Shown here in pieces: positions 23,991 through 35,914 of a stretch of 64,000 nucleotides of DNA (the stretch's first letter is position 1; every line of letters begins with the position of its first letter). Source of the stretch: Isoetes taiwanensis (taxonomy: Eukaryota; Streptophyta; Lycopodiopsida; Isoetales; Isoetaceae). The notes under the pieces are model-generated. The model worked only from the letters and a program-made list of their open reading frames with translations, did not search any database and was not told the origin of the DNA. The stretch lies in the NCBI GenBank assembly GCA_021234155.1, contig JAJEKV010000061.1, forward strand, positions 4,475,153 through 4,539,152. Direction: 5' to 3'. The position numbers were made by a program, and so were the translations under genes.

Positions 23991-25729
23991 AAATATGCTA
24001 TATTTAAGGGTTTTAATAAAAATAGCCTTCAACATATTAATATGTATGGTAATAGGCTCCCTTTCTTATATTTGGATCCCTGATAGTTGTTAATCATTCT
24101 ATCACCAAATTCCTAGCTTGTATCATCATCCAACACAAACCATTAACACAACCATTAACATCCAACATATAAAAATTAAATCCCCCAACACATAACAACC
24201 AACACATAACAACCATTGACATTAACAACCAACACATAACTACCATTGACATTAATTAACACAACCATTGGGTCCAACACATTTAAATTAAAATCCCCTT
24301 TAAACGCCCTTTGGTTTGGGTGCATATTCACACGGGGGTGACTCAGAGACAGCGAGGCTGTTGGATAGGCATATTCACCCCTTATTCCTTAATCTACACC
24401 GTACGTAAAGTTCCTCATTTGTGGGGTATGCAAGTACAAAATTTGCTATACTGTATAACAAGATTCGCAAAATACTATAAGATTTCAAGCGGAATACTAT
24501 ATAGTGTTGATTTAAATGCGTGCAAAATACAATTATGAGGGCTCTCGTGCCCCTCGTCCTTGCTTGGTATGAATATGCACCCAAACCAAAGGGGTTTAAA
24601 GGGGGATTTTAATTTAAATGTGTTGGACCCAATGGTTGTGTTAATTAATGTCAATAGTTATGTCAATTAATGTCAATAATTGATTATGACCAGAAAGTGA
24701 TTTTTATATGTTGGATGTTAATAATTTGTGTTGCAAAAACTTTTGGCCTTCGGGGCCTTAGGGGCGTCAAACACCCCAGGTGTGACAAAATTTTAGAATT
24801 CAAACAAAAAAAAAACTAGAATTCATTTGAGGATTTCATCACACAGCTTTTGAATTTGATCACAATAAAACAAATAGAACATAAGTAAAAGTTACCATAA
24901 AGATAGAAGCAGATTGATCCCATTATTTTGAAAGTCATAAAGTTTGCAACACCCATACACAAACATTTTCAATTTGGAATTTAAGCTGACCTTTGGCCTC
25001 CATCGATTCTTGTGGTGAGAAACCAAAGTGGGAAACTTTTACGCTTGTTAGCACAAGGATCTAGAAGCCTTGGAATTTGCTTAATAGCGCCTCAAAATCT
25101 AAAATGCATGGTAATTTTTGCAAGCTTCATTAGGAATGAGCTATAAAACAATATCAATAAGCGCAATCACTGTATTAATTTGGTAGGATGTGAAAGCCTA
25201 CCAAACCCGGCCGAAAAAATTGCTGTTTTAGCATAGATAACAACCAAACATATCCATATCATACACTATCAAAAGATCTGGGGAAAGAGCTTTCCAGCGC
25301 ATAATAAAATAATCTCAAGCAGACTCTGGATCAAAAGTTATGATAAGAAATGTGTTGCGTGAGCGCACTACATCGCCCTTCAAGCCCTTCATGTGCCCAT
25401 TATGCACCAAACACACAAAAAGAGGGCTTTTGTTGTGAGCCATTGGTTGTTGACCATTGGAAAAAAAGGCTAAAATCAATGGCCCTTCATGTGCCCATTA
25501 TGCACCACGCACAAAAAGGGCTTTTGTTGTGAGCCATTGGTTGTTGACCATTGAAAAAAAGGCTAAAATCAATGGCTCGAAATGGTGCACTCTAGATATG
25601 CGCATTAGTACATCCATTTGAATACATCCGCGAAATCATAGGAAAACCTTAGTGAAAAGCATACAAAAACACAAAAGAAAACCCACATTATTATGCTACA
25701 TTTTAGCACATGCTAAATCTCGGTACATC
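23991..25729 (+). repeat. 1.75 kb tandem repeat, copy A
   Basis: First of three head-to-tail copies, each starting AAATATGCTATATTTAAGGG and ending GCTAAATCTCGGTACATC. Contains an inverted-repeat element near its start and a 98-bp direct duplication at 25385-25580. Confidence 0.9.
24131..24733. mobile_element. Inverted-repeat element (MITE-like) in copy A
   Basis: The left arm begins CAACACAAACCATTAAC and runs through TTGGTTTGGGTGCATATTCAC. The right arm is its reverse complement, ending GTTAATAATTTGTGTTG. Arms are about 170-200 bp around a centre of about 220 bp. No target duplication is obvious and no coding sequence is present. Confidence 0.6.
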
Positions 25730-27484
25730 AAATATGCTATATTTAAGGGTTTTAATAAAAATAGCCTTCAACATATTAATATGTATGGTAATAGGCTCCC
25801 TTTCTTATATTTGGATCACGATGGTTGTTAATCATTCTATCACCAAATTCCTAGCTTGTATCATCATCAACACAAACCATTAACACAACCATTAACATCC
25901 AACATATAAAAAATTAAATCCCCAACACATAACAACCAACACATAACAACCATTGACATTAACAACCAACACATAACTACCATTGACATTAATTAACACA
26001 ACCATTGGGTCCAACACATTTAAATTAAAATCCCTTTAAGCGCCCTTTGGTTTGGGTGCATATTCACGGGGGGTGACTCAGAGACGCTTGAGAGTGTTGG
26101 ATAGGCATATTCACCCCTTATTCCTTAATCTACACCGTGCATTAAAGTTCCTCATTTGTGGGGTATGCAAGTACAAAATTTGCTATCTTGTATAACAAGA
26201 TTAGCAAAATACTATAAGATTTCAAGCGGAATACTATATAGTGTTGATTTGATGCGTGCAAAATACAATTATGAGGGGCTCTCATTTGCCCTACGTCACC
26301 TTAGAGTGAATATGCACCCAAACCAAAAGGGGTTTAAGGGGATTTTAATTTAAATGTGTTAGACCCAATGGTTGTGTTGATTAATGTCAATGGTAATTAT
26401 GTGTTAGTTATATGTCAATAATTATAATATTGAAATTTTTTATATGTTGGATGTTAATGGTTTGTGACAAAAAAAGGCCTTTTGGCCCCTTGAGGGCCTT
26501 AGGGACGTCAAACACCCCGATTGTGACAAAAATTTTAGAATTCAAACCAAAAAAACTAGAATTCATTTGAGGATTTCATCACTGTAGCTTTTTGAATTTG
26601 ATCACAATAAAACAAATAGAACATAAGTAAAAGCTACCATAAAGATAGAAGCGATTGATCCCATTATTTTTGAAAGTTATAAAGTTTGCAACACCCATAC
26701 ACAAACATTTTTCAATTTGGATTTAACAGCAGACCTTTGGCCTCCATCGATTCTTGTGGTGAGAAACCAAAGTGGGAAACTTTTTACGCTTGTTGAAGGA
26801 TCTAGAAAGCCTTGGAATTTGCTTAATAAGCGCCTCAAAATCTAAAATGCATGGTAATTTTTGCAAGCTTCATTGGGAATGAGCTATAAAACAATATCAA
26901 TAAGCGCCAATCTGTATTAATCATTTGGTAGGATGTGAAAGCCTACCAAACCCGGCCGAAAAAATTGCTGTTTTAGCATAGTTAACTTAACCAAACATAT
27001 CCATATCATACACTATCAAAAGATCTCGGAAAGAGCTTTCCAAGCATAATAAAAATAATCTCAAGCGAGCTCACGGATCAAAAGTTATGATAAGAAATGT
27101 GTTGCCCGTGGGAGCGCACTACATGCGCCCTTCAAGCCCTTCATGTGCCCATTATGCACCAAACACACAAAAAGGGGCTTTTGTTGTGAGCCATTGGTTG
27201 TTGACCATTGGAAAAAAGGCTAAAATCAATGGCCCTTCATGTGCCCATTATGCACCCACGCGCACAAAAAGGGCTTTTGTTGTGAGCCATTGGTTGTTGA
27301 CCATTGAAAAAAAAAAGGCTAAAATCAATGGCTCCGAAATGGTGCACTCTAGATATGCGCATTAGTACATCCATTTGAATACATCCGCGAAATCATAGGA
27401 AAACCTTAGTGAAAAGCATACAAAAACACAAAGAAAACCCTGTTATTATGCTACATTTTAGCACATGCTAAATCTCGGTACATC
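25730..27484 (+). repeat. 1.75 kb tandem repeat, copy B
   Basis: Second copy, same boundaries. Direct duplication of 96 bp at 27137-27332. Differences from A and C cluster at CAG/CTG positions. Confidence 0.9.
25868..26466. mobile_element. Inverted-repeat element (MITE-like) in copy B
   Basis: Same architecture as 24131-24733, carried along in the tandem amplification. Confidence 0.55.
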
Positions 27485-29242
27485 AAATATGCTATATTTA
27501 AGGGTTTTAATAAAAATAGCCTTCAACATATTAATATGTATGGTAATAGGTTCCCTTTCTTATATTTGGATCCACGATGGTTGTTAATCATTCTATCACC
27601 AAATTCTAGCTTGTATCATCATCAACACAAACCATTAACACAACCATTAACATCCAACATATAAAAATTAAATCCCCAACACATAACAACCAACACATAA
27701 CAACCATTGACATTAACAACCAACACATAACTACCATTGACATTAATTAACACAACCATTGGGTCCAACACATTTTAAATTAAAATCCCTTTAAAGCGCC
27801 CTTTGGTTTGGGTGCATATTCACAGGGGGTGACTAGAGACAACGAGAGGAAATTTGTTGGATAGGCATATTCACCCCTTATTCCTTAATCTACAAAATGC
27901 GTAAAGTTCCTCATTTGTGGGGTATGCAAGTACAAAATTTGCTATCTTGTATAACAAGATTAGCAAAAATACTATAAGATTTCAAGCGGAATACTATATA
28001 GTGTTGATTTAAATGCGTGCAAAATACAATTATGAGGGGCTCTCGTTTGCCCTCGTCTTGCTTAGAGTGAATATGCACCCAAACCAAGGGGTTTAAAGGA
28101 TTTTTAATTTAAATGTGTTGGGCCAATGGTTGTGTTAATTAATGTCAATGGTATTATGTGTTAGTTGTTAATGTCAATAATTGATTATGTGTTGGGAAAT
28201 TTGATTTTTATATGTTGGATGTTGGTTTGTGTTGCAAAAAACTTTTGCCCTTGAGGGCCTTAGGAACGTCAAACACGAGGTGTGACAAAATTTTAGAATT
28301 CAAACCAAAAAAAACTAGAATTCATTTGAGGATTTCATCACACTGTAGCTTTTGAATTTGATCACAATAAAACAAATAGAACATAAGTAAAAGTTACCAT
28401 AAAGATAGAAGCAGATTGATCCCATTATTTTTTGAAAGTCATAAAGTTTGCAACACCCATACACAAACATTTTTCAATTTGGAATTTACTTGGCTGACCT
28501 TTGGCCTCCATCGATTCTTGTGGTGAGAAACCAAAGTGGGAAACTTTTACGCTTGTTAGCGAAGGATCTAGAAACCTTGGAATTTGCTTAATAACTGCCT
28601 CAAAATCTAAAATGCATGGTAATTTTTGCAAAGCTTCATTCGGAATGAGCTATAAAACAATATCAATAAGCGCAATCTGTATTAATCGGTGGTAGGATGT
28701 GAAAGCCTACCAAACCCGCCCGAAAAAATTGCTGTTTTAGCATAGATAACTTAACCAAACATATCCATATCATACACTATCAAAAGATCTCGGAAAGAGC
28801 TTTCCAAGCGCATAATAAAAATAATCTCAAGCGAGCTACGGATCAAAAGTTATGATAAGAAATGTGTTGCGCGGGAAGCGCACTACATCGCCCTTCAAGC
28901 CCTTCATGTGCCCATTATGCACCAAACACACAAAAGAGGGCTTTTTGTTGTGAGCCATTGGTTGTTAACCATTGGAAAAAAGGCTAAAATCAATGGCCCT
29001 TCATGTGCCCATTATGCACCACACGCACAAAAAGGGCTTTTTTGTGAGCCATTGGTTGTTGACCATTGAAAAAAAAGGCTAAAATCAATGGCTCGAAAGA
29101 AATGGTGCACTCTAGATGTGCGCATTAGTACATCCATTTGAATACATCCACGAAATCATAGGAAAACCTTAGTGAAAAGCATACAAAAACACAAAGAAAA
29201 CCCCTGTTATTATGCTACATTTTAGCACATGCTAAATCTCGA
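27485..29242 (+). repeat. 1.75 kb tandem repeat, copy C
   Basis: Third copy. The end diverges after GCTAAATCTCG into unrelated sequence. Direct duplication of 97 bp starts at 28900. The open frames in this array differ between copies and are not conserved. Confidence 0.9.
27623..28234. mobile_element. Inverted-repeat element (MITE-like) in copy C
   Basis: Same element as in copies A and B, with CAACACAAACC and GGTTTGTGTTG at its two ends. Confidence 0.55.
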
Positions 29243-31500
29243 GTACGTGCTAAATCATCTTTGTGTCGTTTGAGGGTTGACAAAAGCTTTTTGATCATAT
29301 TTGAACTATTTATACACAATGAATAGATATTGCTTTGTCGGAACTATGGATGTGGTTCAGGTTTCAGTCATTGTAGTGAATGTTATTTTCTCAAGATAAA
29401 TGTGTCCCTTCTGTGGTGAGCATTTGTCTTTGTTATAATTTGTAAGTTGTCCTTGCCCCCTATATCACCATTTTGACATGTGGAACTAATGGCTTTGGCG
29501 GTTCCCTTCTCATAGTTTTTGTTATTGAATTTCAAAATTAGCTTAGACATCATACACTAAGAGTTCAGATGAATTAGTATGGTGACAAACATTCAAGGTT
29601 CTTGAGTTAATACAGTTTTTTCGCATTTTGTGAATGTGAAGAATAACATAAAAATGTTTGTCTAGCTAAGAACAAGATGCAAGAAAAAAATACAAGGCTT
29701 TTTGTATGACATAAGTTGCCTTATTGGGACATCAAAGAATCAATGCCTTCTCCATCAGTAAACATGTCATCCCATCCCTTAGAAATGAGACATTAAAGAA
29801 TTAATGCCTTCTCCATCGAGAAAACATATTATCCCATCCCTTAGGAACACTTTCCATTCGTTGATAAAAAAATTTGCCTTTAATACTATGCCGAAACGTC
29901 AAACAAAAAATATATTCGCCTCTATTAGATAACTTTCAAAATTGAAATTCCCCAGGTGTTCTAAAGTTACCCACTTAAAAAATTTCCTTAGGGGAAACTC
30001 TGATTGTATTCTTTATCATTTAACGTTCTTTTCTTTTTTTTTTTGCTTTCAGGATGGCAATTAGCTCAATCACAATTGAAAGCGATTGGGGCTACTTCAG
30101 TGTCTTCGTTGATGGCTTTAATCCTCTTAAACTGCACGGATGAATTCGGGTCAAACGAAACAAGAGAAACAATATTTTGCATATTGAAGGTCCATGTCAT
30201 CGGGGTTGAGTGTAAGAAGGAATTCTCTCTTGGGTTTTGCAATTACCAAGAAAGTCATCTCTTTCCACTACTTTTCCCATCTCCCCAACATCTTACACCA
30301 TTTGGGTGATCTGTACTACCAACTTCCCCATAGTGTGTGCGGCCCATAATAGCGATGGACCACAAGCTATTATTTTAAATAGCTATCAAACATACTTTAA
30401 AAATAAGGTGCTTTAAATATGCCCATTTTTCTTTACTAATTGAATCTAACATAATTTCCAAAGGAAATAAGATTTTCCCAAGGCGGAGAAATAAGTTTAT
30501 GCATCTTTACCCTTTAATCAAATTATATATTTTTATAATACATTGATGATACAATGTGCTAGTTCTGAAGCTAAACATGTTCAATAAAATATGATGCTAG
30601 AGACATCATGCTATAAATACCCACCCAAGATTCATATATGCGAGCGCCAACCAATTCATTGATAAAGCCACTTCATCTTCATCACTATGAAAAACTTCAC
30701 ATACTCTTGTTGTAACATCTTGCCACCATAGGCTGGATCAAAAAGCAATTAGTTAAAAGCGAGAGAACTCCACGGAAAAAAATAAAGAACTCTGAAGAAC
30801 ATGTTTAGTTTCTAGTTTTCACTTAAAAAGTCTTAAGAAAATTTTAACTGTATGTTTATAACGTAATAAAGTGAAATAAGACAACAAAGAAGTTCCTCAA
30901 ATATTCAAACAGGGCCATGATAATTAAATAGACAGTTTAAAGTATAAAAGTGTACCTCCTTCGGAACCAGCATTTGCCAAAACTACATTTGGTTTTGCCA
31001 TAAAACTTACATCCTTCAACAAATAATCTTCACAACTGCCTTCAATGTCCTCCTTTTTGGGCCTCACTATTAGGCAGCTACATAAAATACCCTAAACTTC
31101 AACAAGGCCTCCTCCTCTCCTTCGAGTATTGTTTTGATGGGGAGATAGCGTCCTAACACAAGTTCACGAAGATCAACGACAACTCAAGCATCCACGCTGG
31201 AGATTCGATCATCTACACCATCAAATTGTTATAAATTCAGCGATCGTCGATTGGCTTCTCGAAGATTCCATTATATATAAGACGCCAAATCTTGGCCGCC
31301 CATTTGCTCCCTTGCGATCTCGACCGTCGGATCTAGTGGCTTCGGAAGCTTCTTGGCGGCCCTCTGGTGGCCCATCTTGTCCGTCCATTTCTTTGGGGAT
31401 CTCCTACTTTCTAAACAAAAATTTTTGTATTAGAAGGGAATGGAACACCTAACCCAATCACCTCTACACCGACACCTTAACCAACTCTCCACGCTTCCAT
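29243..31500. other. Mostly unique sequence, no recognisable gene
   Basis: A 101-codon frame at 30004-30309 follows a T-rich tract ending TTTCAG, which could be a splice acceptor, but the frame resembles no family. A short direct duplication (AATGCCTTCTCCATC) lies near 29740 and 29805. Confidence 0.35.
30611..30731 (+). promoter_or_regulatory. Plausible plant core promoter and leader
   Basis: CTATAAATAC at 30611-30620 is a strong plant TATA box. It is followed about 30 bp later by a pyrimidine-rich leader and an ATG at 30687 that opens only 14 codons (MKNFTYSCCNILPP). It may drive a gene with an early intron, or be a relic. Conservation is unknown. Confidence 0.35.
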
Positions 31501-31559
31501 TCCTCAATTTTTTTTTTCTTATTGAGATTACATGAAACCCTAAGGGTTCTAGAATGTTA

Positions 31560-32720
31560 GGGCATGCACTTATATCCCACATGCATAGAAGTAAAAAAGA
31601 ACCTCATTTTCCTAGTATATAAGGAGGCTACCCAGATGAGAATGCATTCTGCTTCTTGGCTAGAAAGTTCTAGAATACTCTAGAAAGTTCTAGCATATTT
31701 CAAATAATTGTGGAATGTTCTGGATTCATGTGCCTTCTAGAAACTTCTAGAAAGTTTCTAGAACAAATTAAAATGGTCTAGAACCTCCTAGAAAGTTCTA
31801 GAACATTCTAGAATAAAACAATTTCACAAAGCCTAAAGGGAATCTCATAAAACATAAGAGAATCTATGCAAACCTAAAGAAACCTTCATGAAGCCTTAGA
31901 AACTCTAAGAGAATCTTGATAGCATCTAAAGGTATCTCACGAAATCTAGAAGAACCTGATAGAAATCTAAAGAAACCGGGAAAGAAACCTGATTCTAAAA
32001 AATTTTAAAATGTTCTAGGACTTCCTAGATGTTCTAGAATGTTCTAGGACTTTCTAGAATATTCTAACATTCTAGAAAGTATGGGAATCTCACAAAATTT
32101 AAGGCAATCTTATTAGATATAAGGGAATCTACAAAAATCTAAAGAAACCTTCACGAAGCCTTAGAGAATCTAAGAGAATCTCACAAAATTTAAATCAATC
32201 TAAGGAATTCTCATAAAATCTAATGAAATCCTAGAGAACCTAGGGAAATCTTCATGGAATATAAGGGGATTGCATGAAATGTAATAGAATCTAAAGCAGT
32301 CTCATAAAATCTAAGAAAATCTAAGGAAATCTATAAGAATCTCATAGAAATTGAGGGGAATCTAAGGACATCTTCATAACATCCTAGATAATCTAGGGGA
32401 ATCTTAATAGAATCTAAGAACAACTCATAGAATCTAAGGAAATCTTAGGAAATCTCATAAAATCTAGGGAATCTCGTAAAATCTAAGGGGATCTAAGGTA
32501 GAAATAAAAGTTTTTGGACCTTTGCAAGTGGTAAAATAATAATGTTGTAGAATGTTATAGATGCTCATGTTTTTTAAATAGAATGCTTTAAGATGTTCTA
32601 GATGTTGATGGGTAAGCACCTCAATCTAAAAGTAGAATTTTTTTAGAAATGCTGCAAAACATTTAAAATAGAATGCTTTAGAATGTGCGTTGTAGGACGT
32701 AGTAAATAACTTGTGTGCAT
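31560..32720 (-). repeat. Foldback arm, right-type
   Basis: TTCTAGAA units followed by AATCTAAGGAAATC-like blocks, in the same orientation as the right arms at 7955 and 42772. It is the inverted partner of 32735-33560: the TATCCCACATGCAT side faces outward in both. Confidence 0.65.
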
Positions 32721-32734
32721 ATATACACACGATG

Positions 32735-33715
32735 CAAATTCCAGTTTTAGCATGTTCTTATGGTTCCTCTAGATTCTTCAAGATTCCATCAAGATTGCCC
32801 CATGTTCTCGAAGTCCTCCTAAATTCTCGAAGATTTTATGGGATTTCTTTAATTCCTATAGATTTTATGTGATTCCTCTAGCTTCTCCAAAATTTTGTGA
32901 AGATTCCCTTAGATTTTATGAGGTTCTATTAGATTCTATGTAGGTTTCCTTAGATTCAATGAAGGTTGCTCTAGATTCTTCCTTCCGATTTTATTAGTTT
33001 CTCCTAAATTTCCTTAGGTTTTATAAGGATGCCCGTAGTATATTCCCTTAGATTTTATAGGAATGCCCTTAGATTTTATGAGATGCCCTTAGATTCCCTT
33101 AGATTTTATGAAATTAGAACTTTCAGAATATTATAGAATTATCCAGAATCCTTTAGACCTTTCTAGAAGATTCTGAAATTTTGGAATATTCTAGAAATTT
33201 CTAGAACAATCTACATGATTCTAAAGTCTTCTAAAAGATTCTACAACTTTTGAAAGTGTTTTTTAGAGGATTCTAAAATCTTCTGGAAGATTTTACAATT
33301 TTAAGTATTCTAGAACATTGTAGAACTTTCTAGATTATTCTAGAACTTTCTAGACCAATCTAATTTGGAACATTCTAGAACTTTCTAGAGAATTCTAGAA
33401 TATTCTAACCGTGAATTGGAATGCCCATCCTCATGTGGATGGCGCCCTTATATATTAGGAAATGGGCCTCTTTTCTTGCACGAATGCATATGGGATATTT
33501 ATACAATGGATAAGGTGGGCCACTCCATCCAACAGTTCAGATCGGGCCCACTAGAACATTTTAGAACAATCTAAAACATTCTAAAACTTTTTGAAACATC
33601 CTAGAACACCCTAGAAGATTCTAGAGCATTCTAGAACTATCTAAACATTTTGCAACTTTCTAGAACATTGTAGAACTATCCAGAACATTCGCCTTTATTT
33701 TGTCAAACATTAGTT
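32735..33715 (+). repeat. Foldback arm, left-type
   Basis: Starts near GATGCAAATTCCAG, continues as AGATTTTATGAGATTCC-like blocks and ends in TTCTAGAAC arrays (33305-33410, 33550-33690). Same order as the left arm of copy 2, so it is the start of a third foldback element. Confidence 0.65.
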
Positions 33716-33728
33716 TTTTTAAATAATC

Positions 33729-33793
33729 AATGCTTGGTCTAATGGTTAGAATGGCGGGCTTAAGGGGGCAATGTACAGGGTTCAAGCCCCTCA
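33729..33793 (+). promoter_or_regulatory. tRNA-like block with A and B boxes, third element
   Basis: TGGTCTAATGG at 33735-33745 (A box) and GGTTCAAGCCC at 33779-33789 (B box). Same position relative to the arm as at 469 and 35279. Confidence 0.55.
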
Positions 33794-33839
33794 AAAAACA
33801 TAAAATCTTTTAAAAGCCTATCCTTAAAATTAATATAAA

Positions 33840-34225
33840 TACTAAGGCCTGAGCATGCAATATGAGCGGTAGGATCTTGAATCAAGGATTAGAATCAATC
33901 TGCAATATGAGCCATAGGATCTCGAATCAACGATCAAGATCAAGAACAACGTGGATCGTAGGATCGTCTATATATAAACTCCCAAGACATCTGGGCCATA
34001 GGATGTGTCCCAGAGCAACGTGAGCCGTAGGATCTCGTATCAACGATCAAGATCAAGGACAACCTGGACCGTAGAATCGTCTATATATAATCCCCCAAGC
34101 CATCTGGGCCATAGGATGTGTCCCCGAGCAACGTGGGTCGTAGGATCTGAACCGACTTCCAGATAGCCCCAATATAAGAACATATATAGGATAGGATAGG
34201 ATATAGATTAAAAAAAAATGTAATT
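33840..34225 (+). repeat. CCGTAGGATC repeats of third, truncated foldback
   Basis: Two diverged copies of a unit of about 115 bp with GAGC..TAGGATCTCG and CTATATATAA. The element has no right half here: the next element's left arm begins within about 30 bp. Confidence 0.65.
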
Positions 34226-34234
34226 CATCCTACG

Positions 34235-35278
34235 TCCCATTGTTCCAATTTTAATATATTCCTACAGTGCAAATTTCTGTCGTGCCTTAGATTCTCAAGG
34301 AATCTCTTGAAATTCCTTTACATTCATAGATTCTCTAAGATTCTATCAAGGTTCTCTTAGATTCTCAAAGGTTTCGTGAAGATTCCTCTAAATTTTATAA
34401 GTTTCCATTAGATTCCCTTAGTTTTTATGAGGTTCCTTGCATTCTATGGAGATTTCCTCTAGATTCCATTAGATTTCCCTAGATTCTCCAAGATATTAAA
34501 CAGATCGCCTTAGATCCCCTTAGATTCCCTTAGATCCCTTTAGATTTTATGAGATTGCCCTAGTTAACTTAATTATATGGGATTCAAGTAGATTCTATAA
34601 AGATTCCCCTAGATATTCTAAGATTTCATCAAGATTCCCTTAGATTCCCCTAGGTTTTATGAAGATTCTCTTAGATTCCCCTGGATTTTAAGAGATTCCC
34701 TTAGACTTATGAATATTTTCTTAGATTCCCTAACATTTTATGAGATTTTCTTAGATTCCCTTAGATTCTTCTGGACTCCTTTACATTCTAGAACTTTTTA
34801 GAGCATTTTAGGACTTTTAGGATTTGAAACTTTCAGAACATCCTAGATCTTTCTAGAAGTATTTCCTTAGATTCCCTTACATTCCTGTAAATTCCCTTAC
34901 ATTCTCACAGTTTCCTTTACATTCTAGAACTCTCTAGAACATTCTAGAACGTTCTAGAACTCACTAGAACAAGTTGAAACTTTTTGGACGGATTCACTTA
35001 GATTCCCTTTCATTTTAGAACTTTCTACGACTTCTGGAACTTTTCTAGAAGCGTTTCCTTAGATTCCCTCTAGATTCTCTTATGCTCTAAAACTTTTTAG
35101 AACTTTCTAGAATATTCTGGAACTTTCCATAGCATTCTAGAACTATCTAGAATATTCTAGAACTTTCTAGAACTTTATAAAGCCTTCTAGAACTATCCAG
35201 AACATTATATTCTATTTTATCTTAATTAACTCATTACCTTTAAGTATATTTAAAACATTTATTATTTTAATGAATTAA
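34235..35278 (+). repeat. Left terminal inverted repeat of foldback copy 2
   Basis: Aligned by eye in reverse complement with 42772-43550 over most of its length, with many small substitutions and indels. Confidence 0.75.
35135..35172. promoter_or_regulatory. Perfect-pitch heat-shock element run
   Basis: Alternating TTC and GAA arms at exact 5-bp pitch: TTC, GAA, (ATC), GAA, TTC, GAA, TTC, GAA. Seven of eight arms match the HSF consensus of alternating nGAAn pentamers; three suffice for HSF trimer binding in known promoters. It is one of several such runs in the arms. Function is inferred. Confidence 0.5.
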
Positions 35279-35340
35279 TGTTTAGTCTAGTGGTTAGAAT
35301 GGAGGGTTTGGGAGCAATGCCCAGGGTTCAAATCCCTCAA
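35279..35340 (+). promoter_or_regulatory. tRNA-like block with A and B boxes, copy 2 left arm
   Basis: TAGTCTAGTGG at 35283-35293 and GGTTCAAATCC at 35325-35335; identical to 469-530. The nested copia begins about 10 bp downstream. Confidence 0.6.
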
Positions 35341-35348
35341 ACAATATA

Positions 35349-35914
35349 AAATTCACAATGATACTAGCAAATAATCTATTCAGAGATTAAATTGAATAGA
35401 AACAAGCAATGAGTTCTAGCAAATTTCTCCCTTTTGATTATCTTCACAACTTAGACCATTGTCTTTCAAACCTTATAATAGCTACAGTAAAATCACTGTA
35501 GCATTGGTATTGACCAAGCTATTGTAGCTTGGTTAACCTGCATCCGACAGCCTAAGCATTAGGTCGGAAATCCCTCCGGCACCTGCAATCAACTGTAATA
35601 TCTCTGATAAAACAAATCAATACTTCTTGTTTATGTTATAGCCCTGGATCCGGCCGCCTAGGCGGACCGATCGAGCCATGCTTATCCTGTATAACTCAAA
35701 CGGGAAGGTTTGAACCAAGTTTCCCCCTTAGTCCATATTAGGTGTCCATTTACCATTAATAAAAACTTCTTCATCGAATCCATGGTCTAATGGTTCAAGG
35801 GCACCTTAGAAATACCTTACCATCACCTGCATTAGGTAAAGCAAATCCCTACCTCATGATATGATCTTCAATCTTAAAATTGATCAAACAATTATAACAT
35901 GAACTATTCTAACA
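35349..35914 (-). repeat. 3' LTR of copia copy 2
   Basis: Begins TGTTAGAATAG on the minus strand at 35914. The outer end is altered compared with the 5' LTR, so its last 10-15 bases are uncertain. Confidence 0.85.

Noticed and set aside
27087-27365. 92-codon frame in tandem copy B
   Set aside because: It spans the 96-bp internal duplication and is broken in copies A and C.
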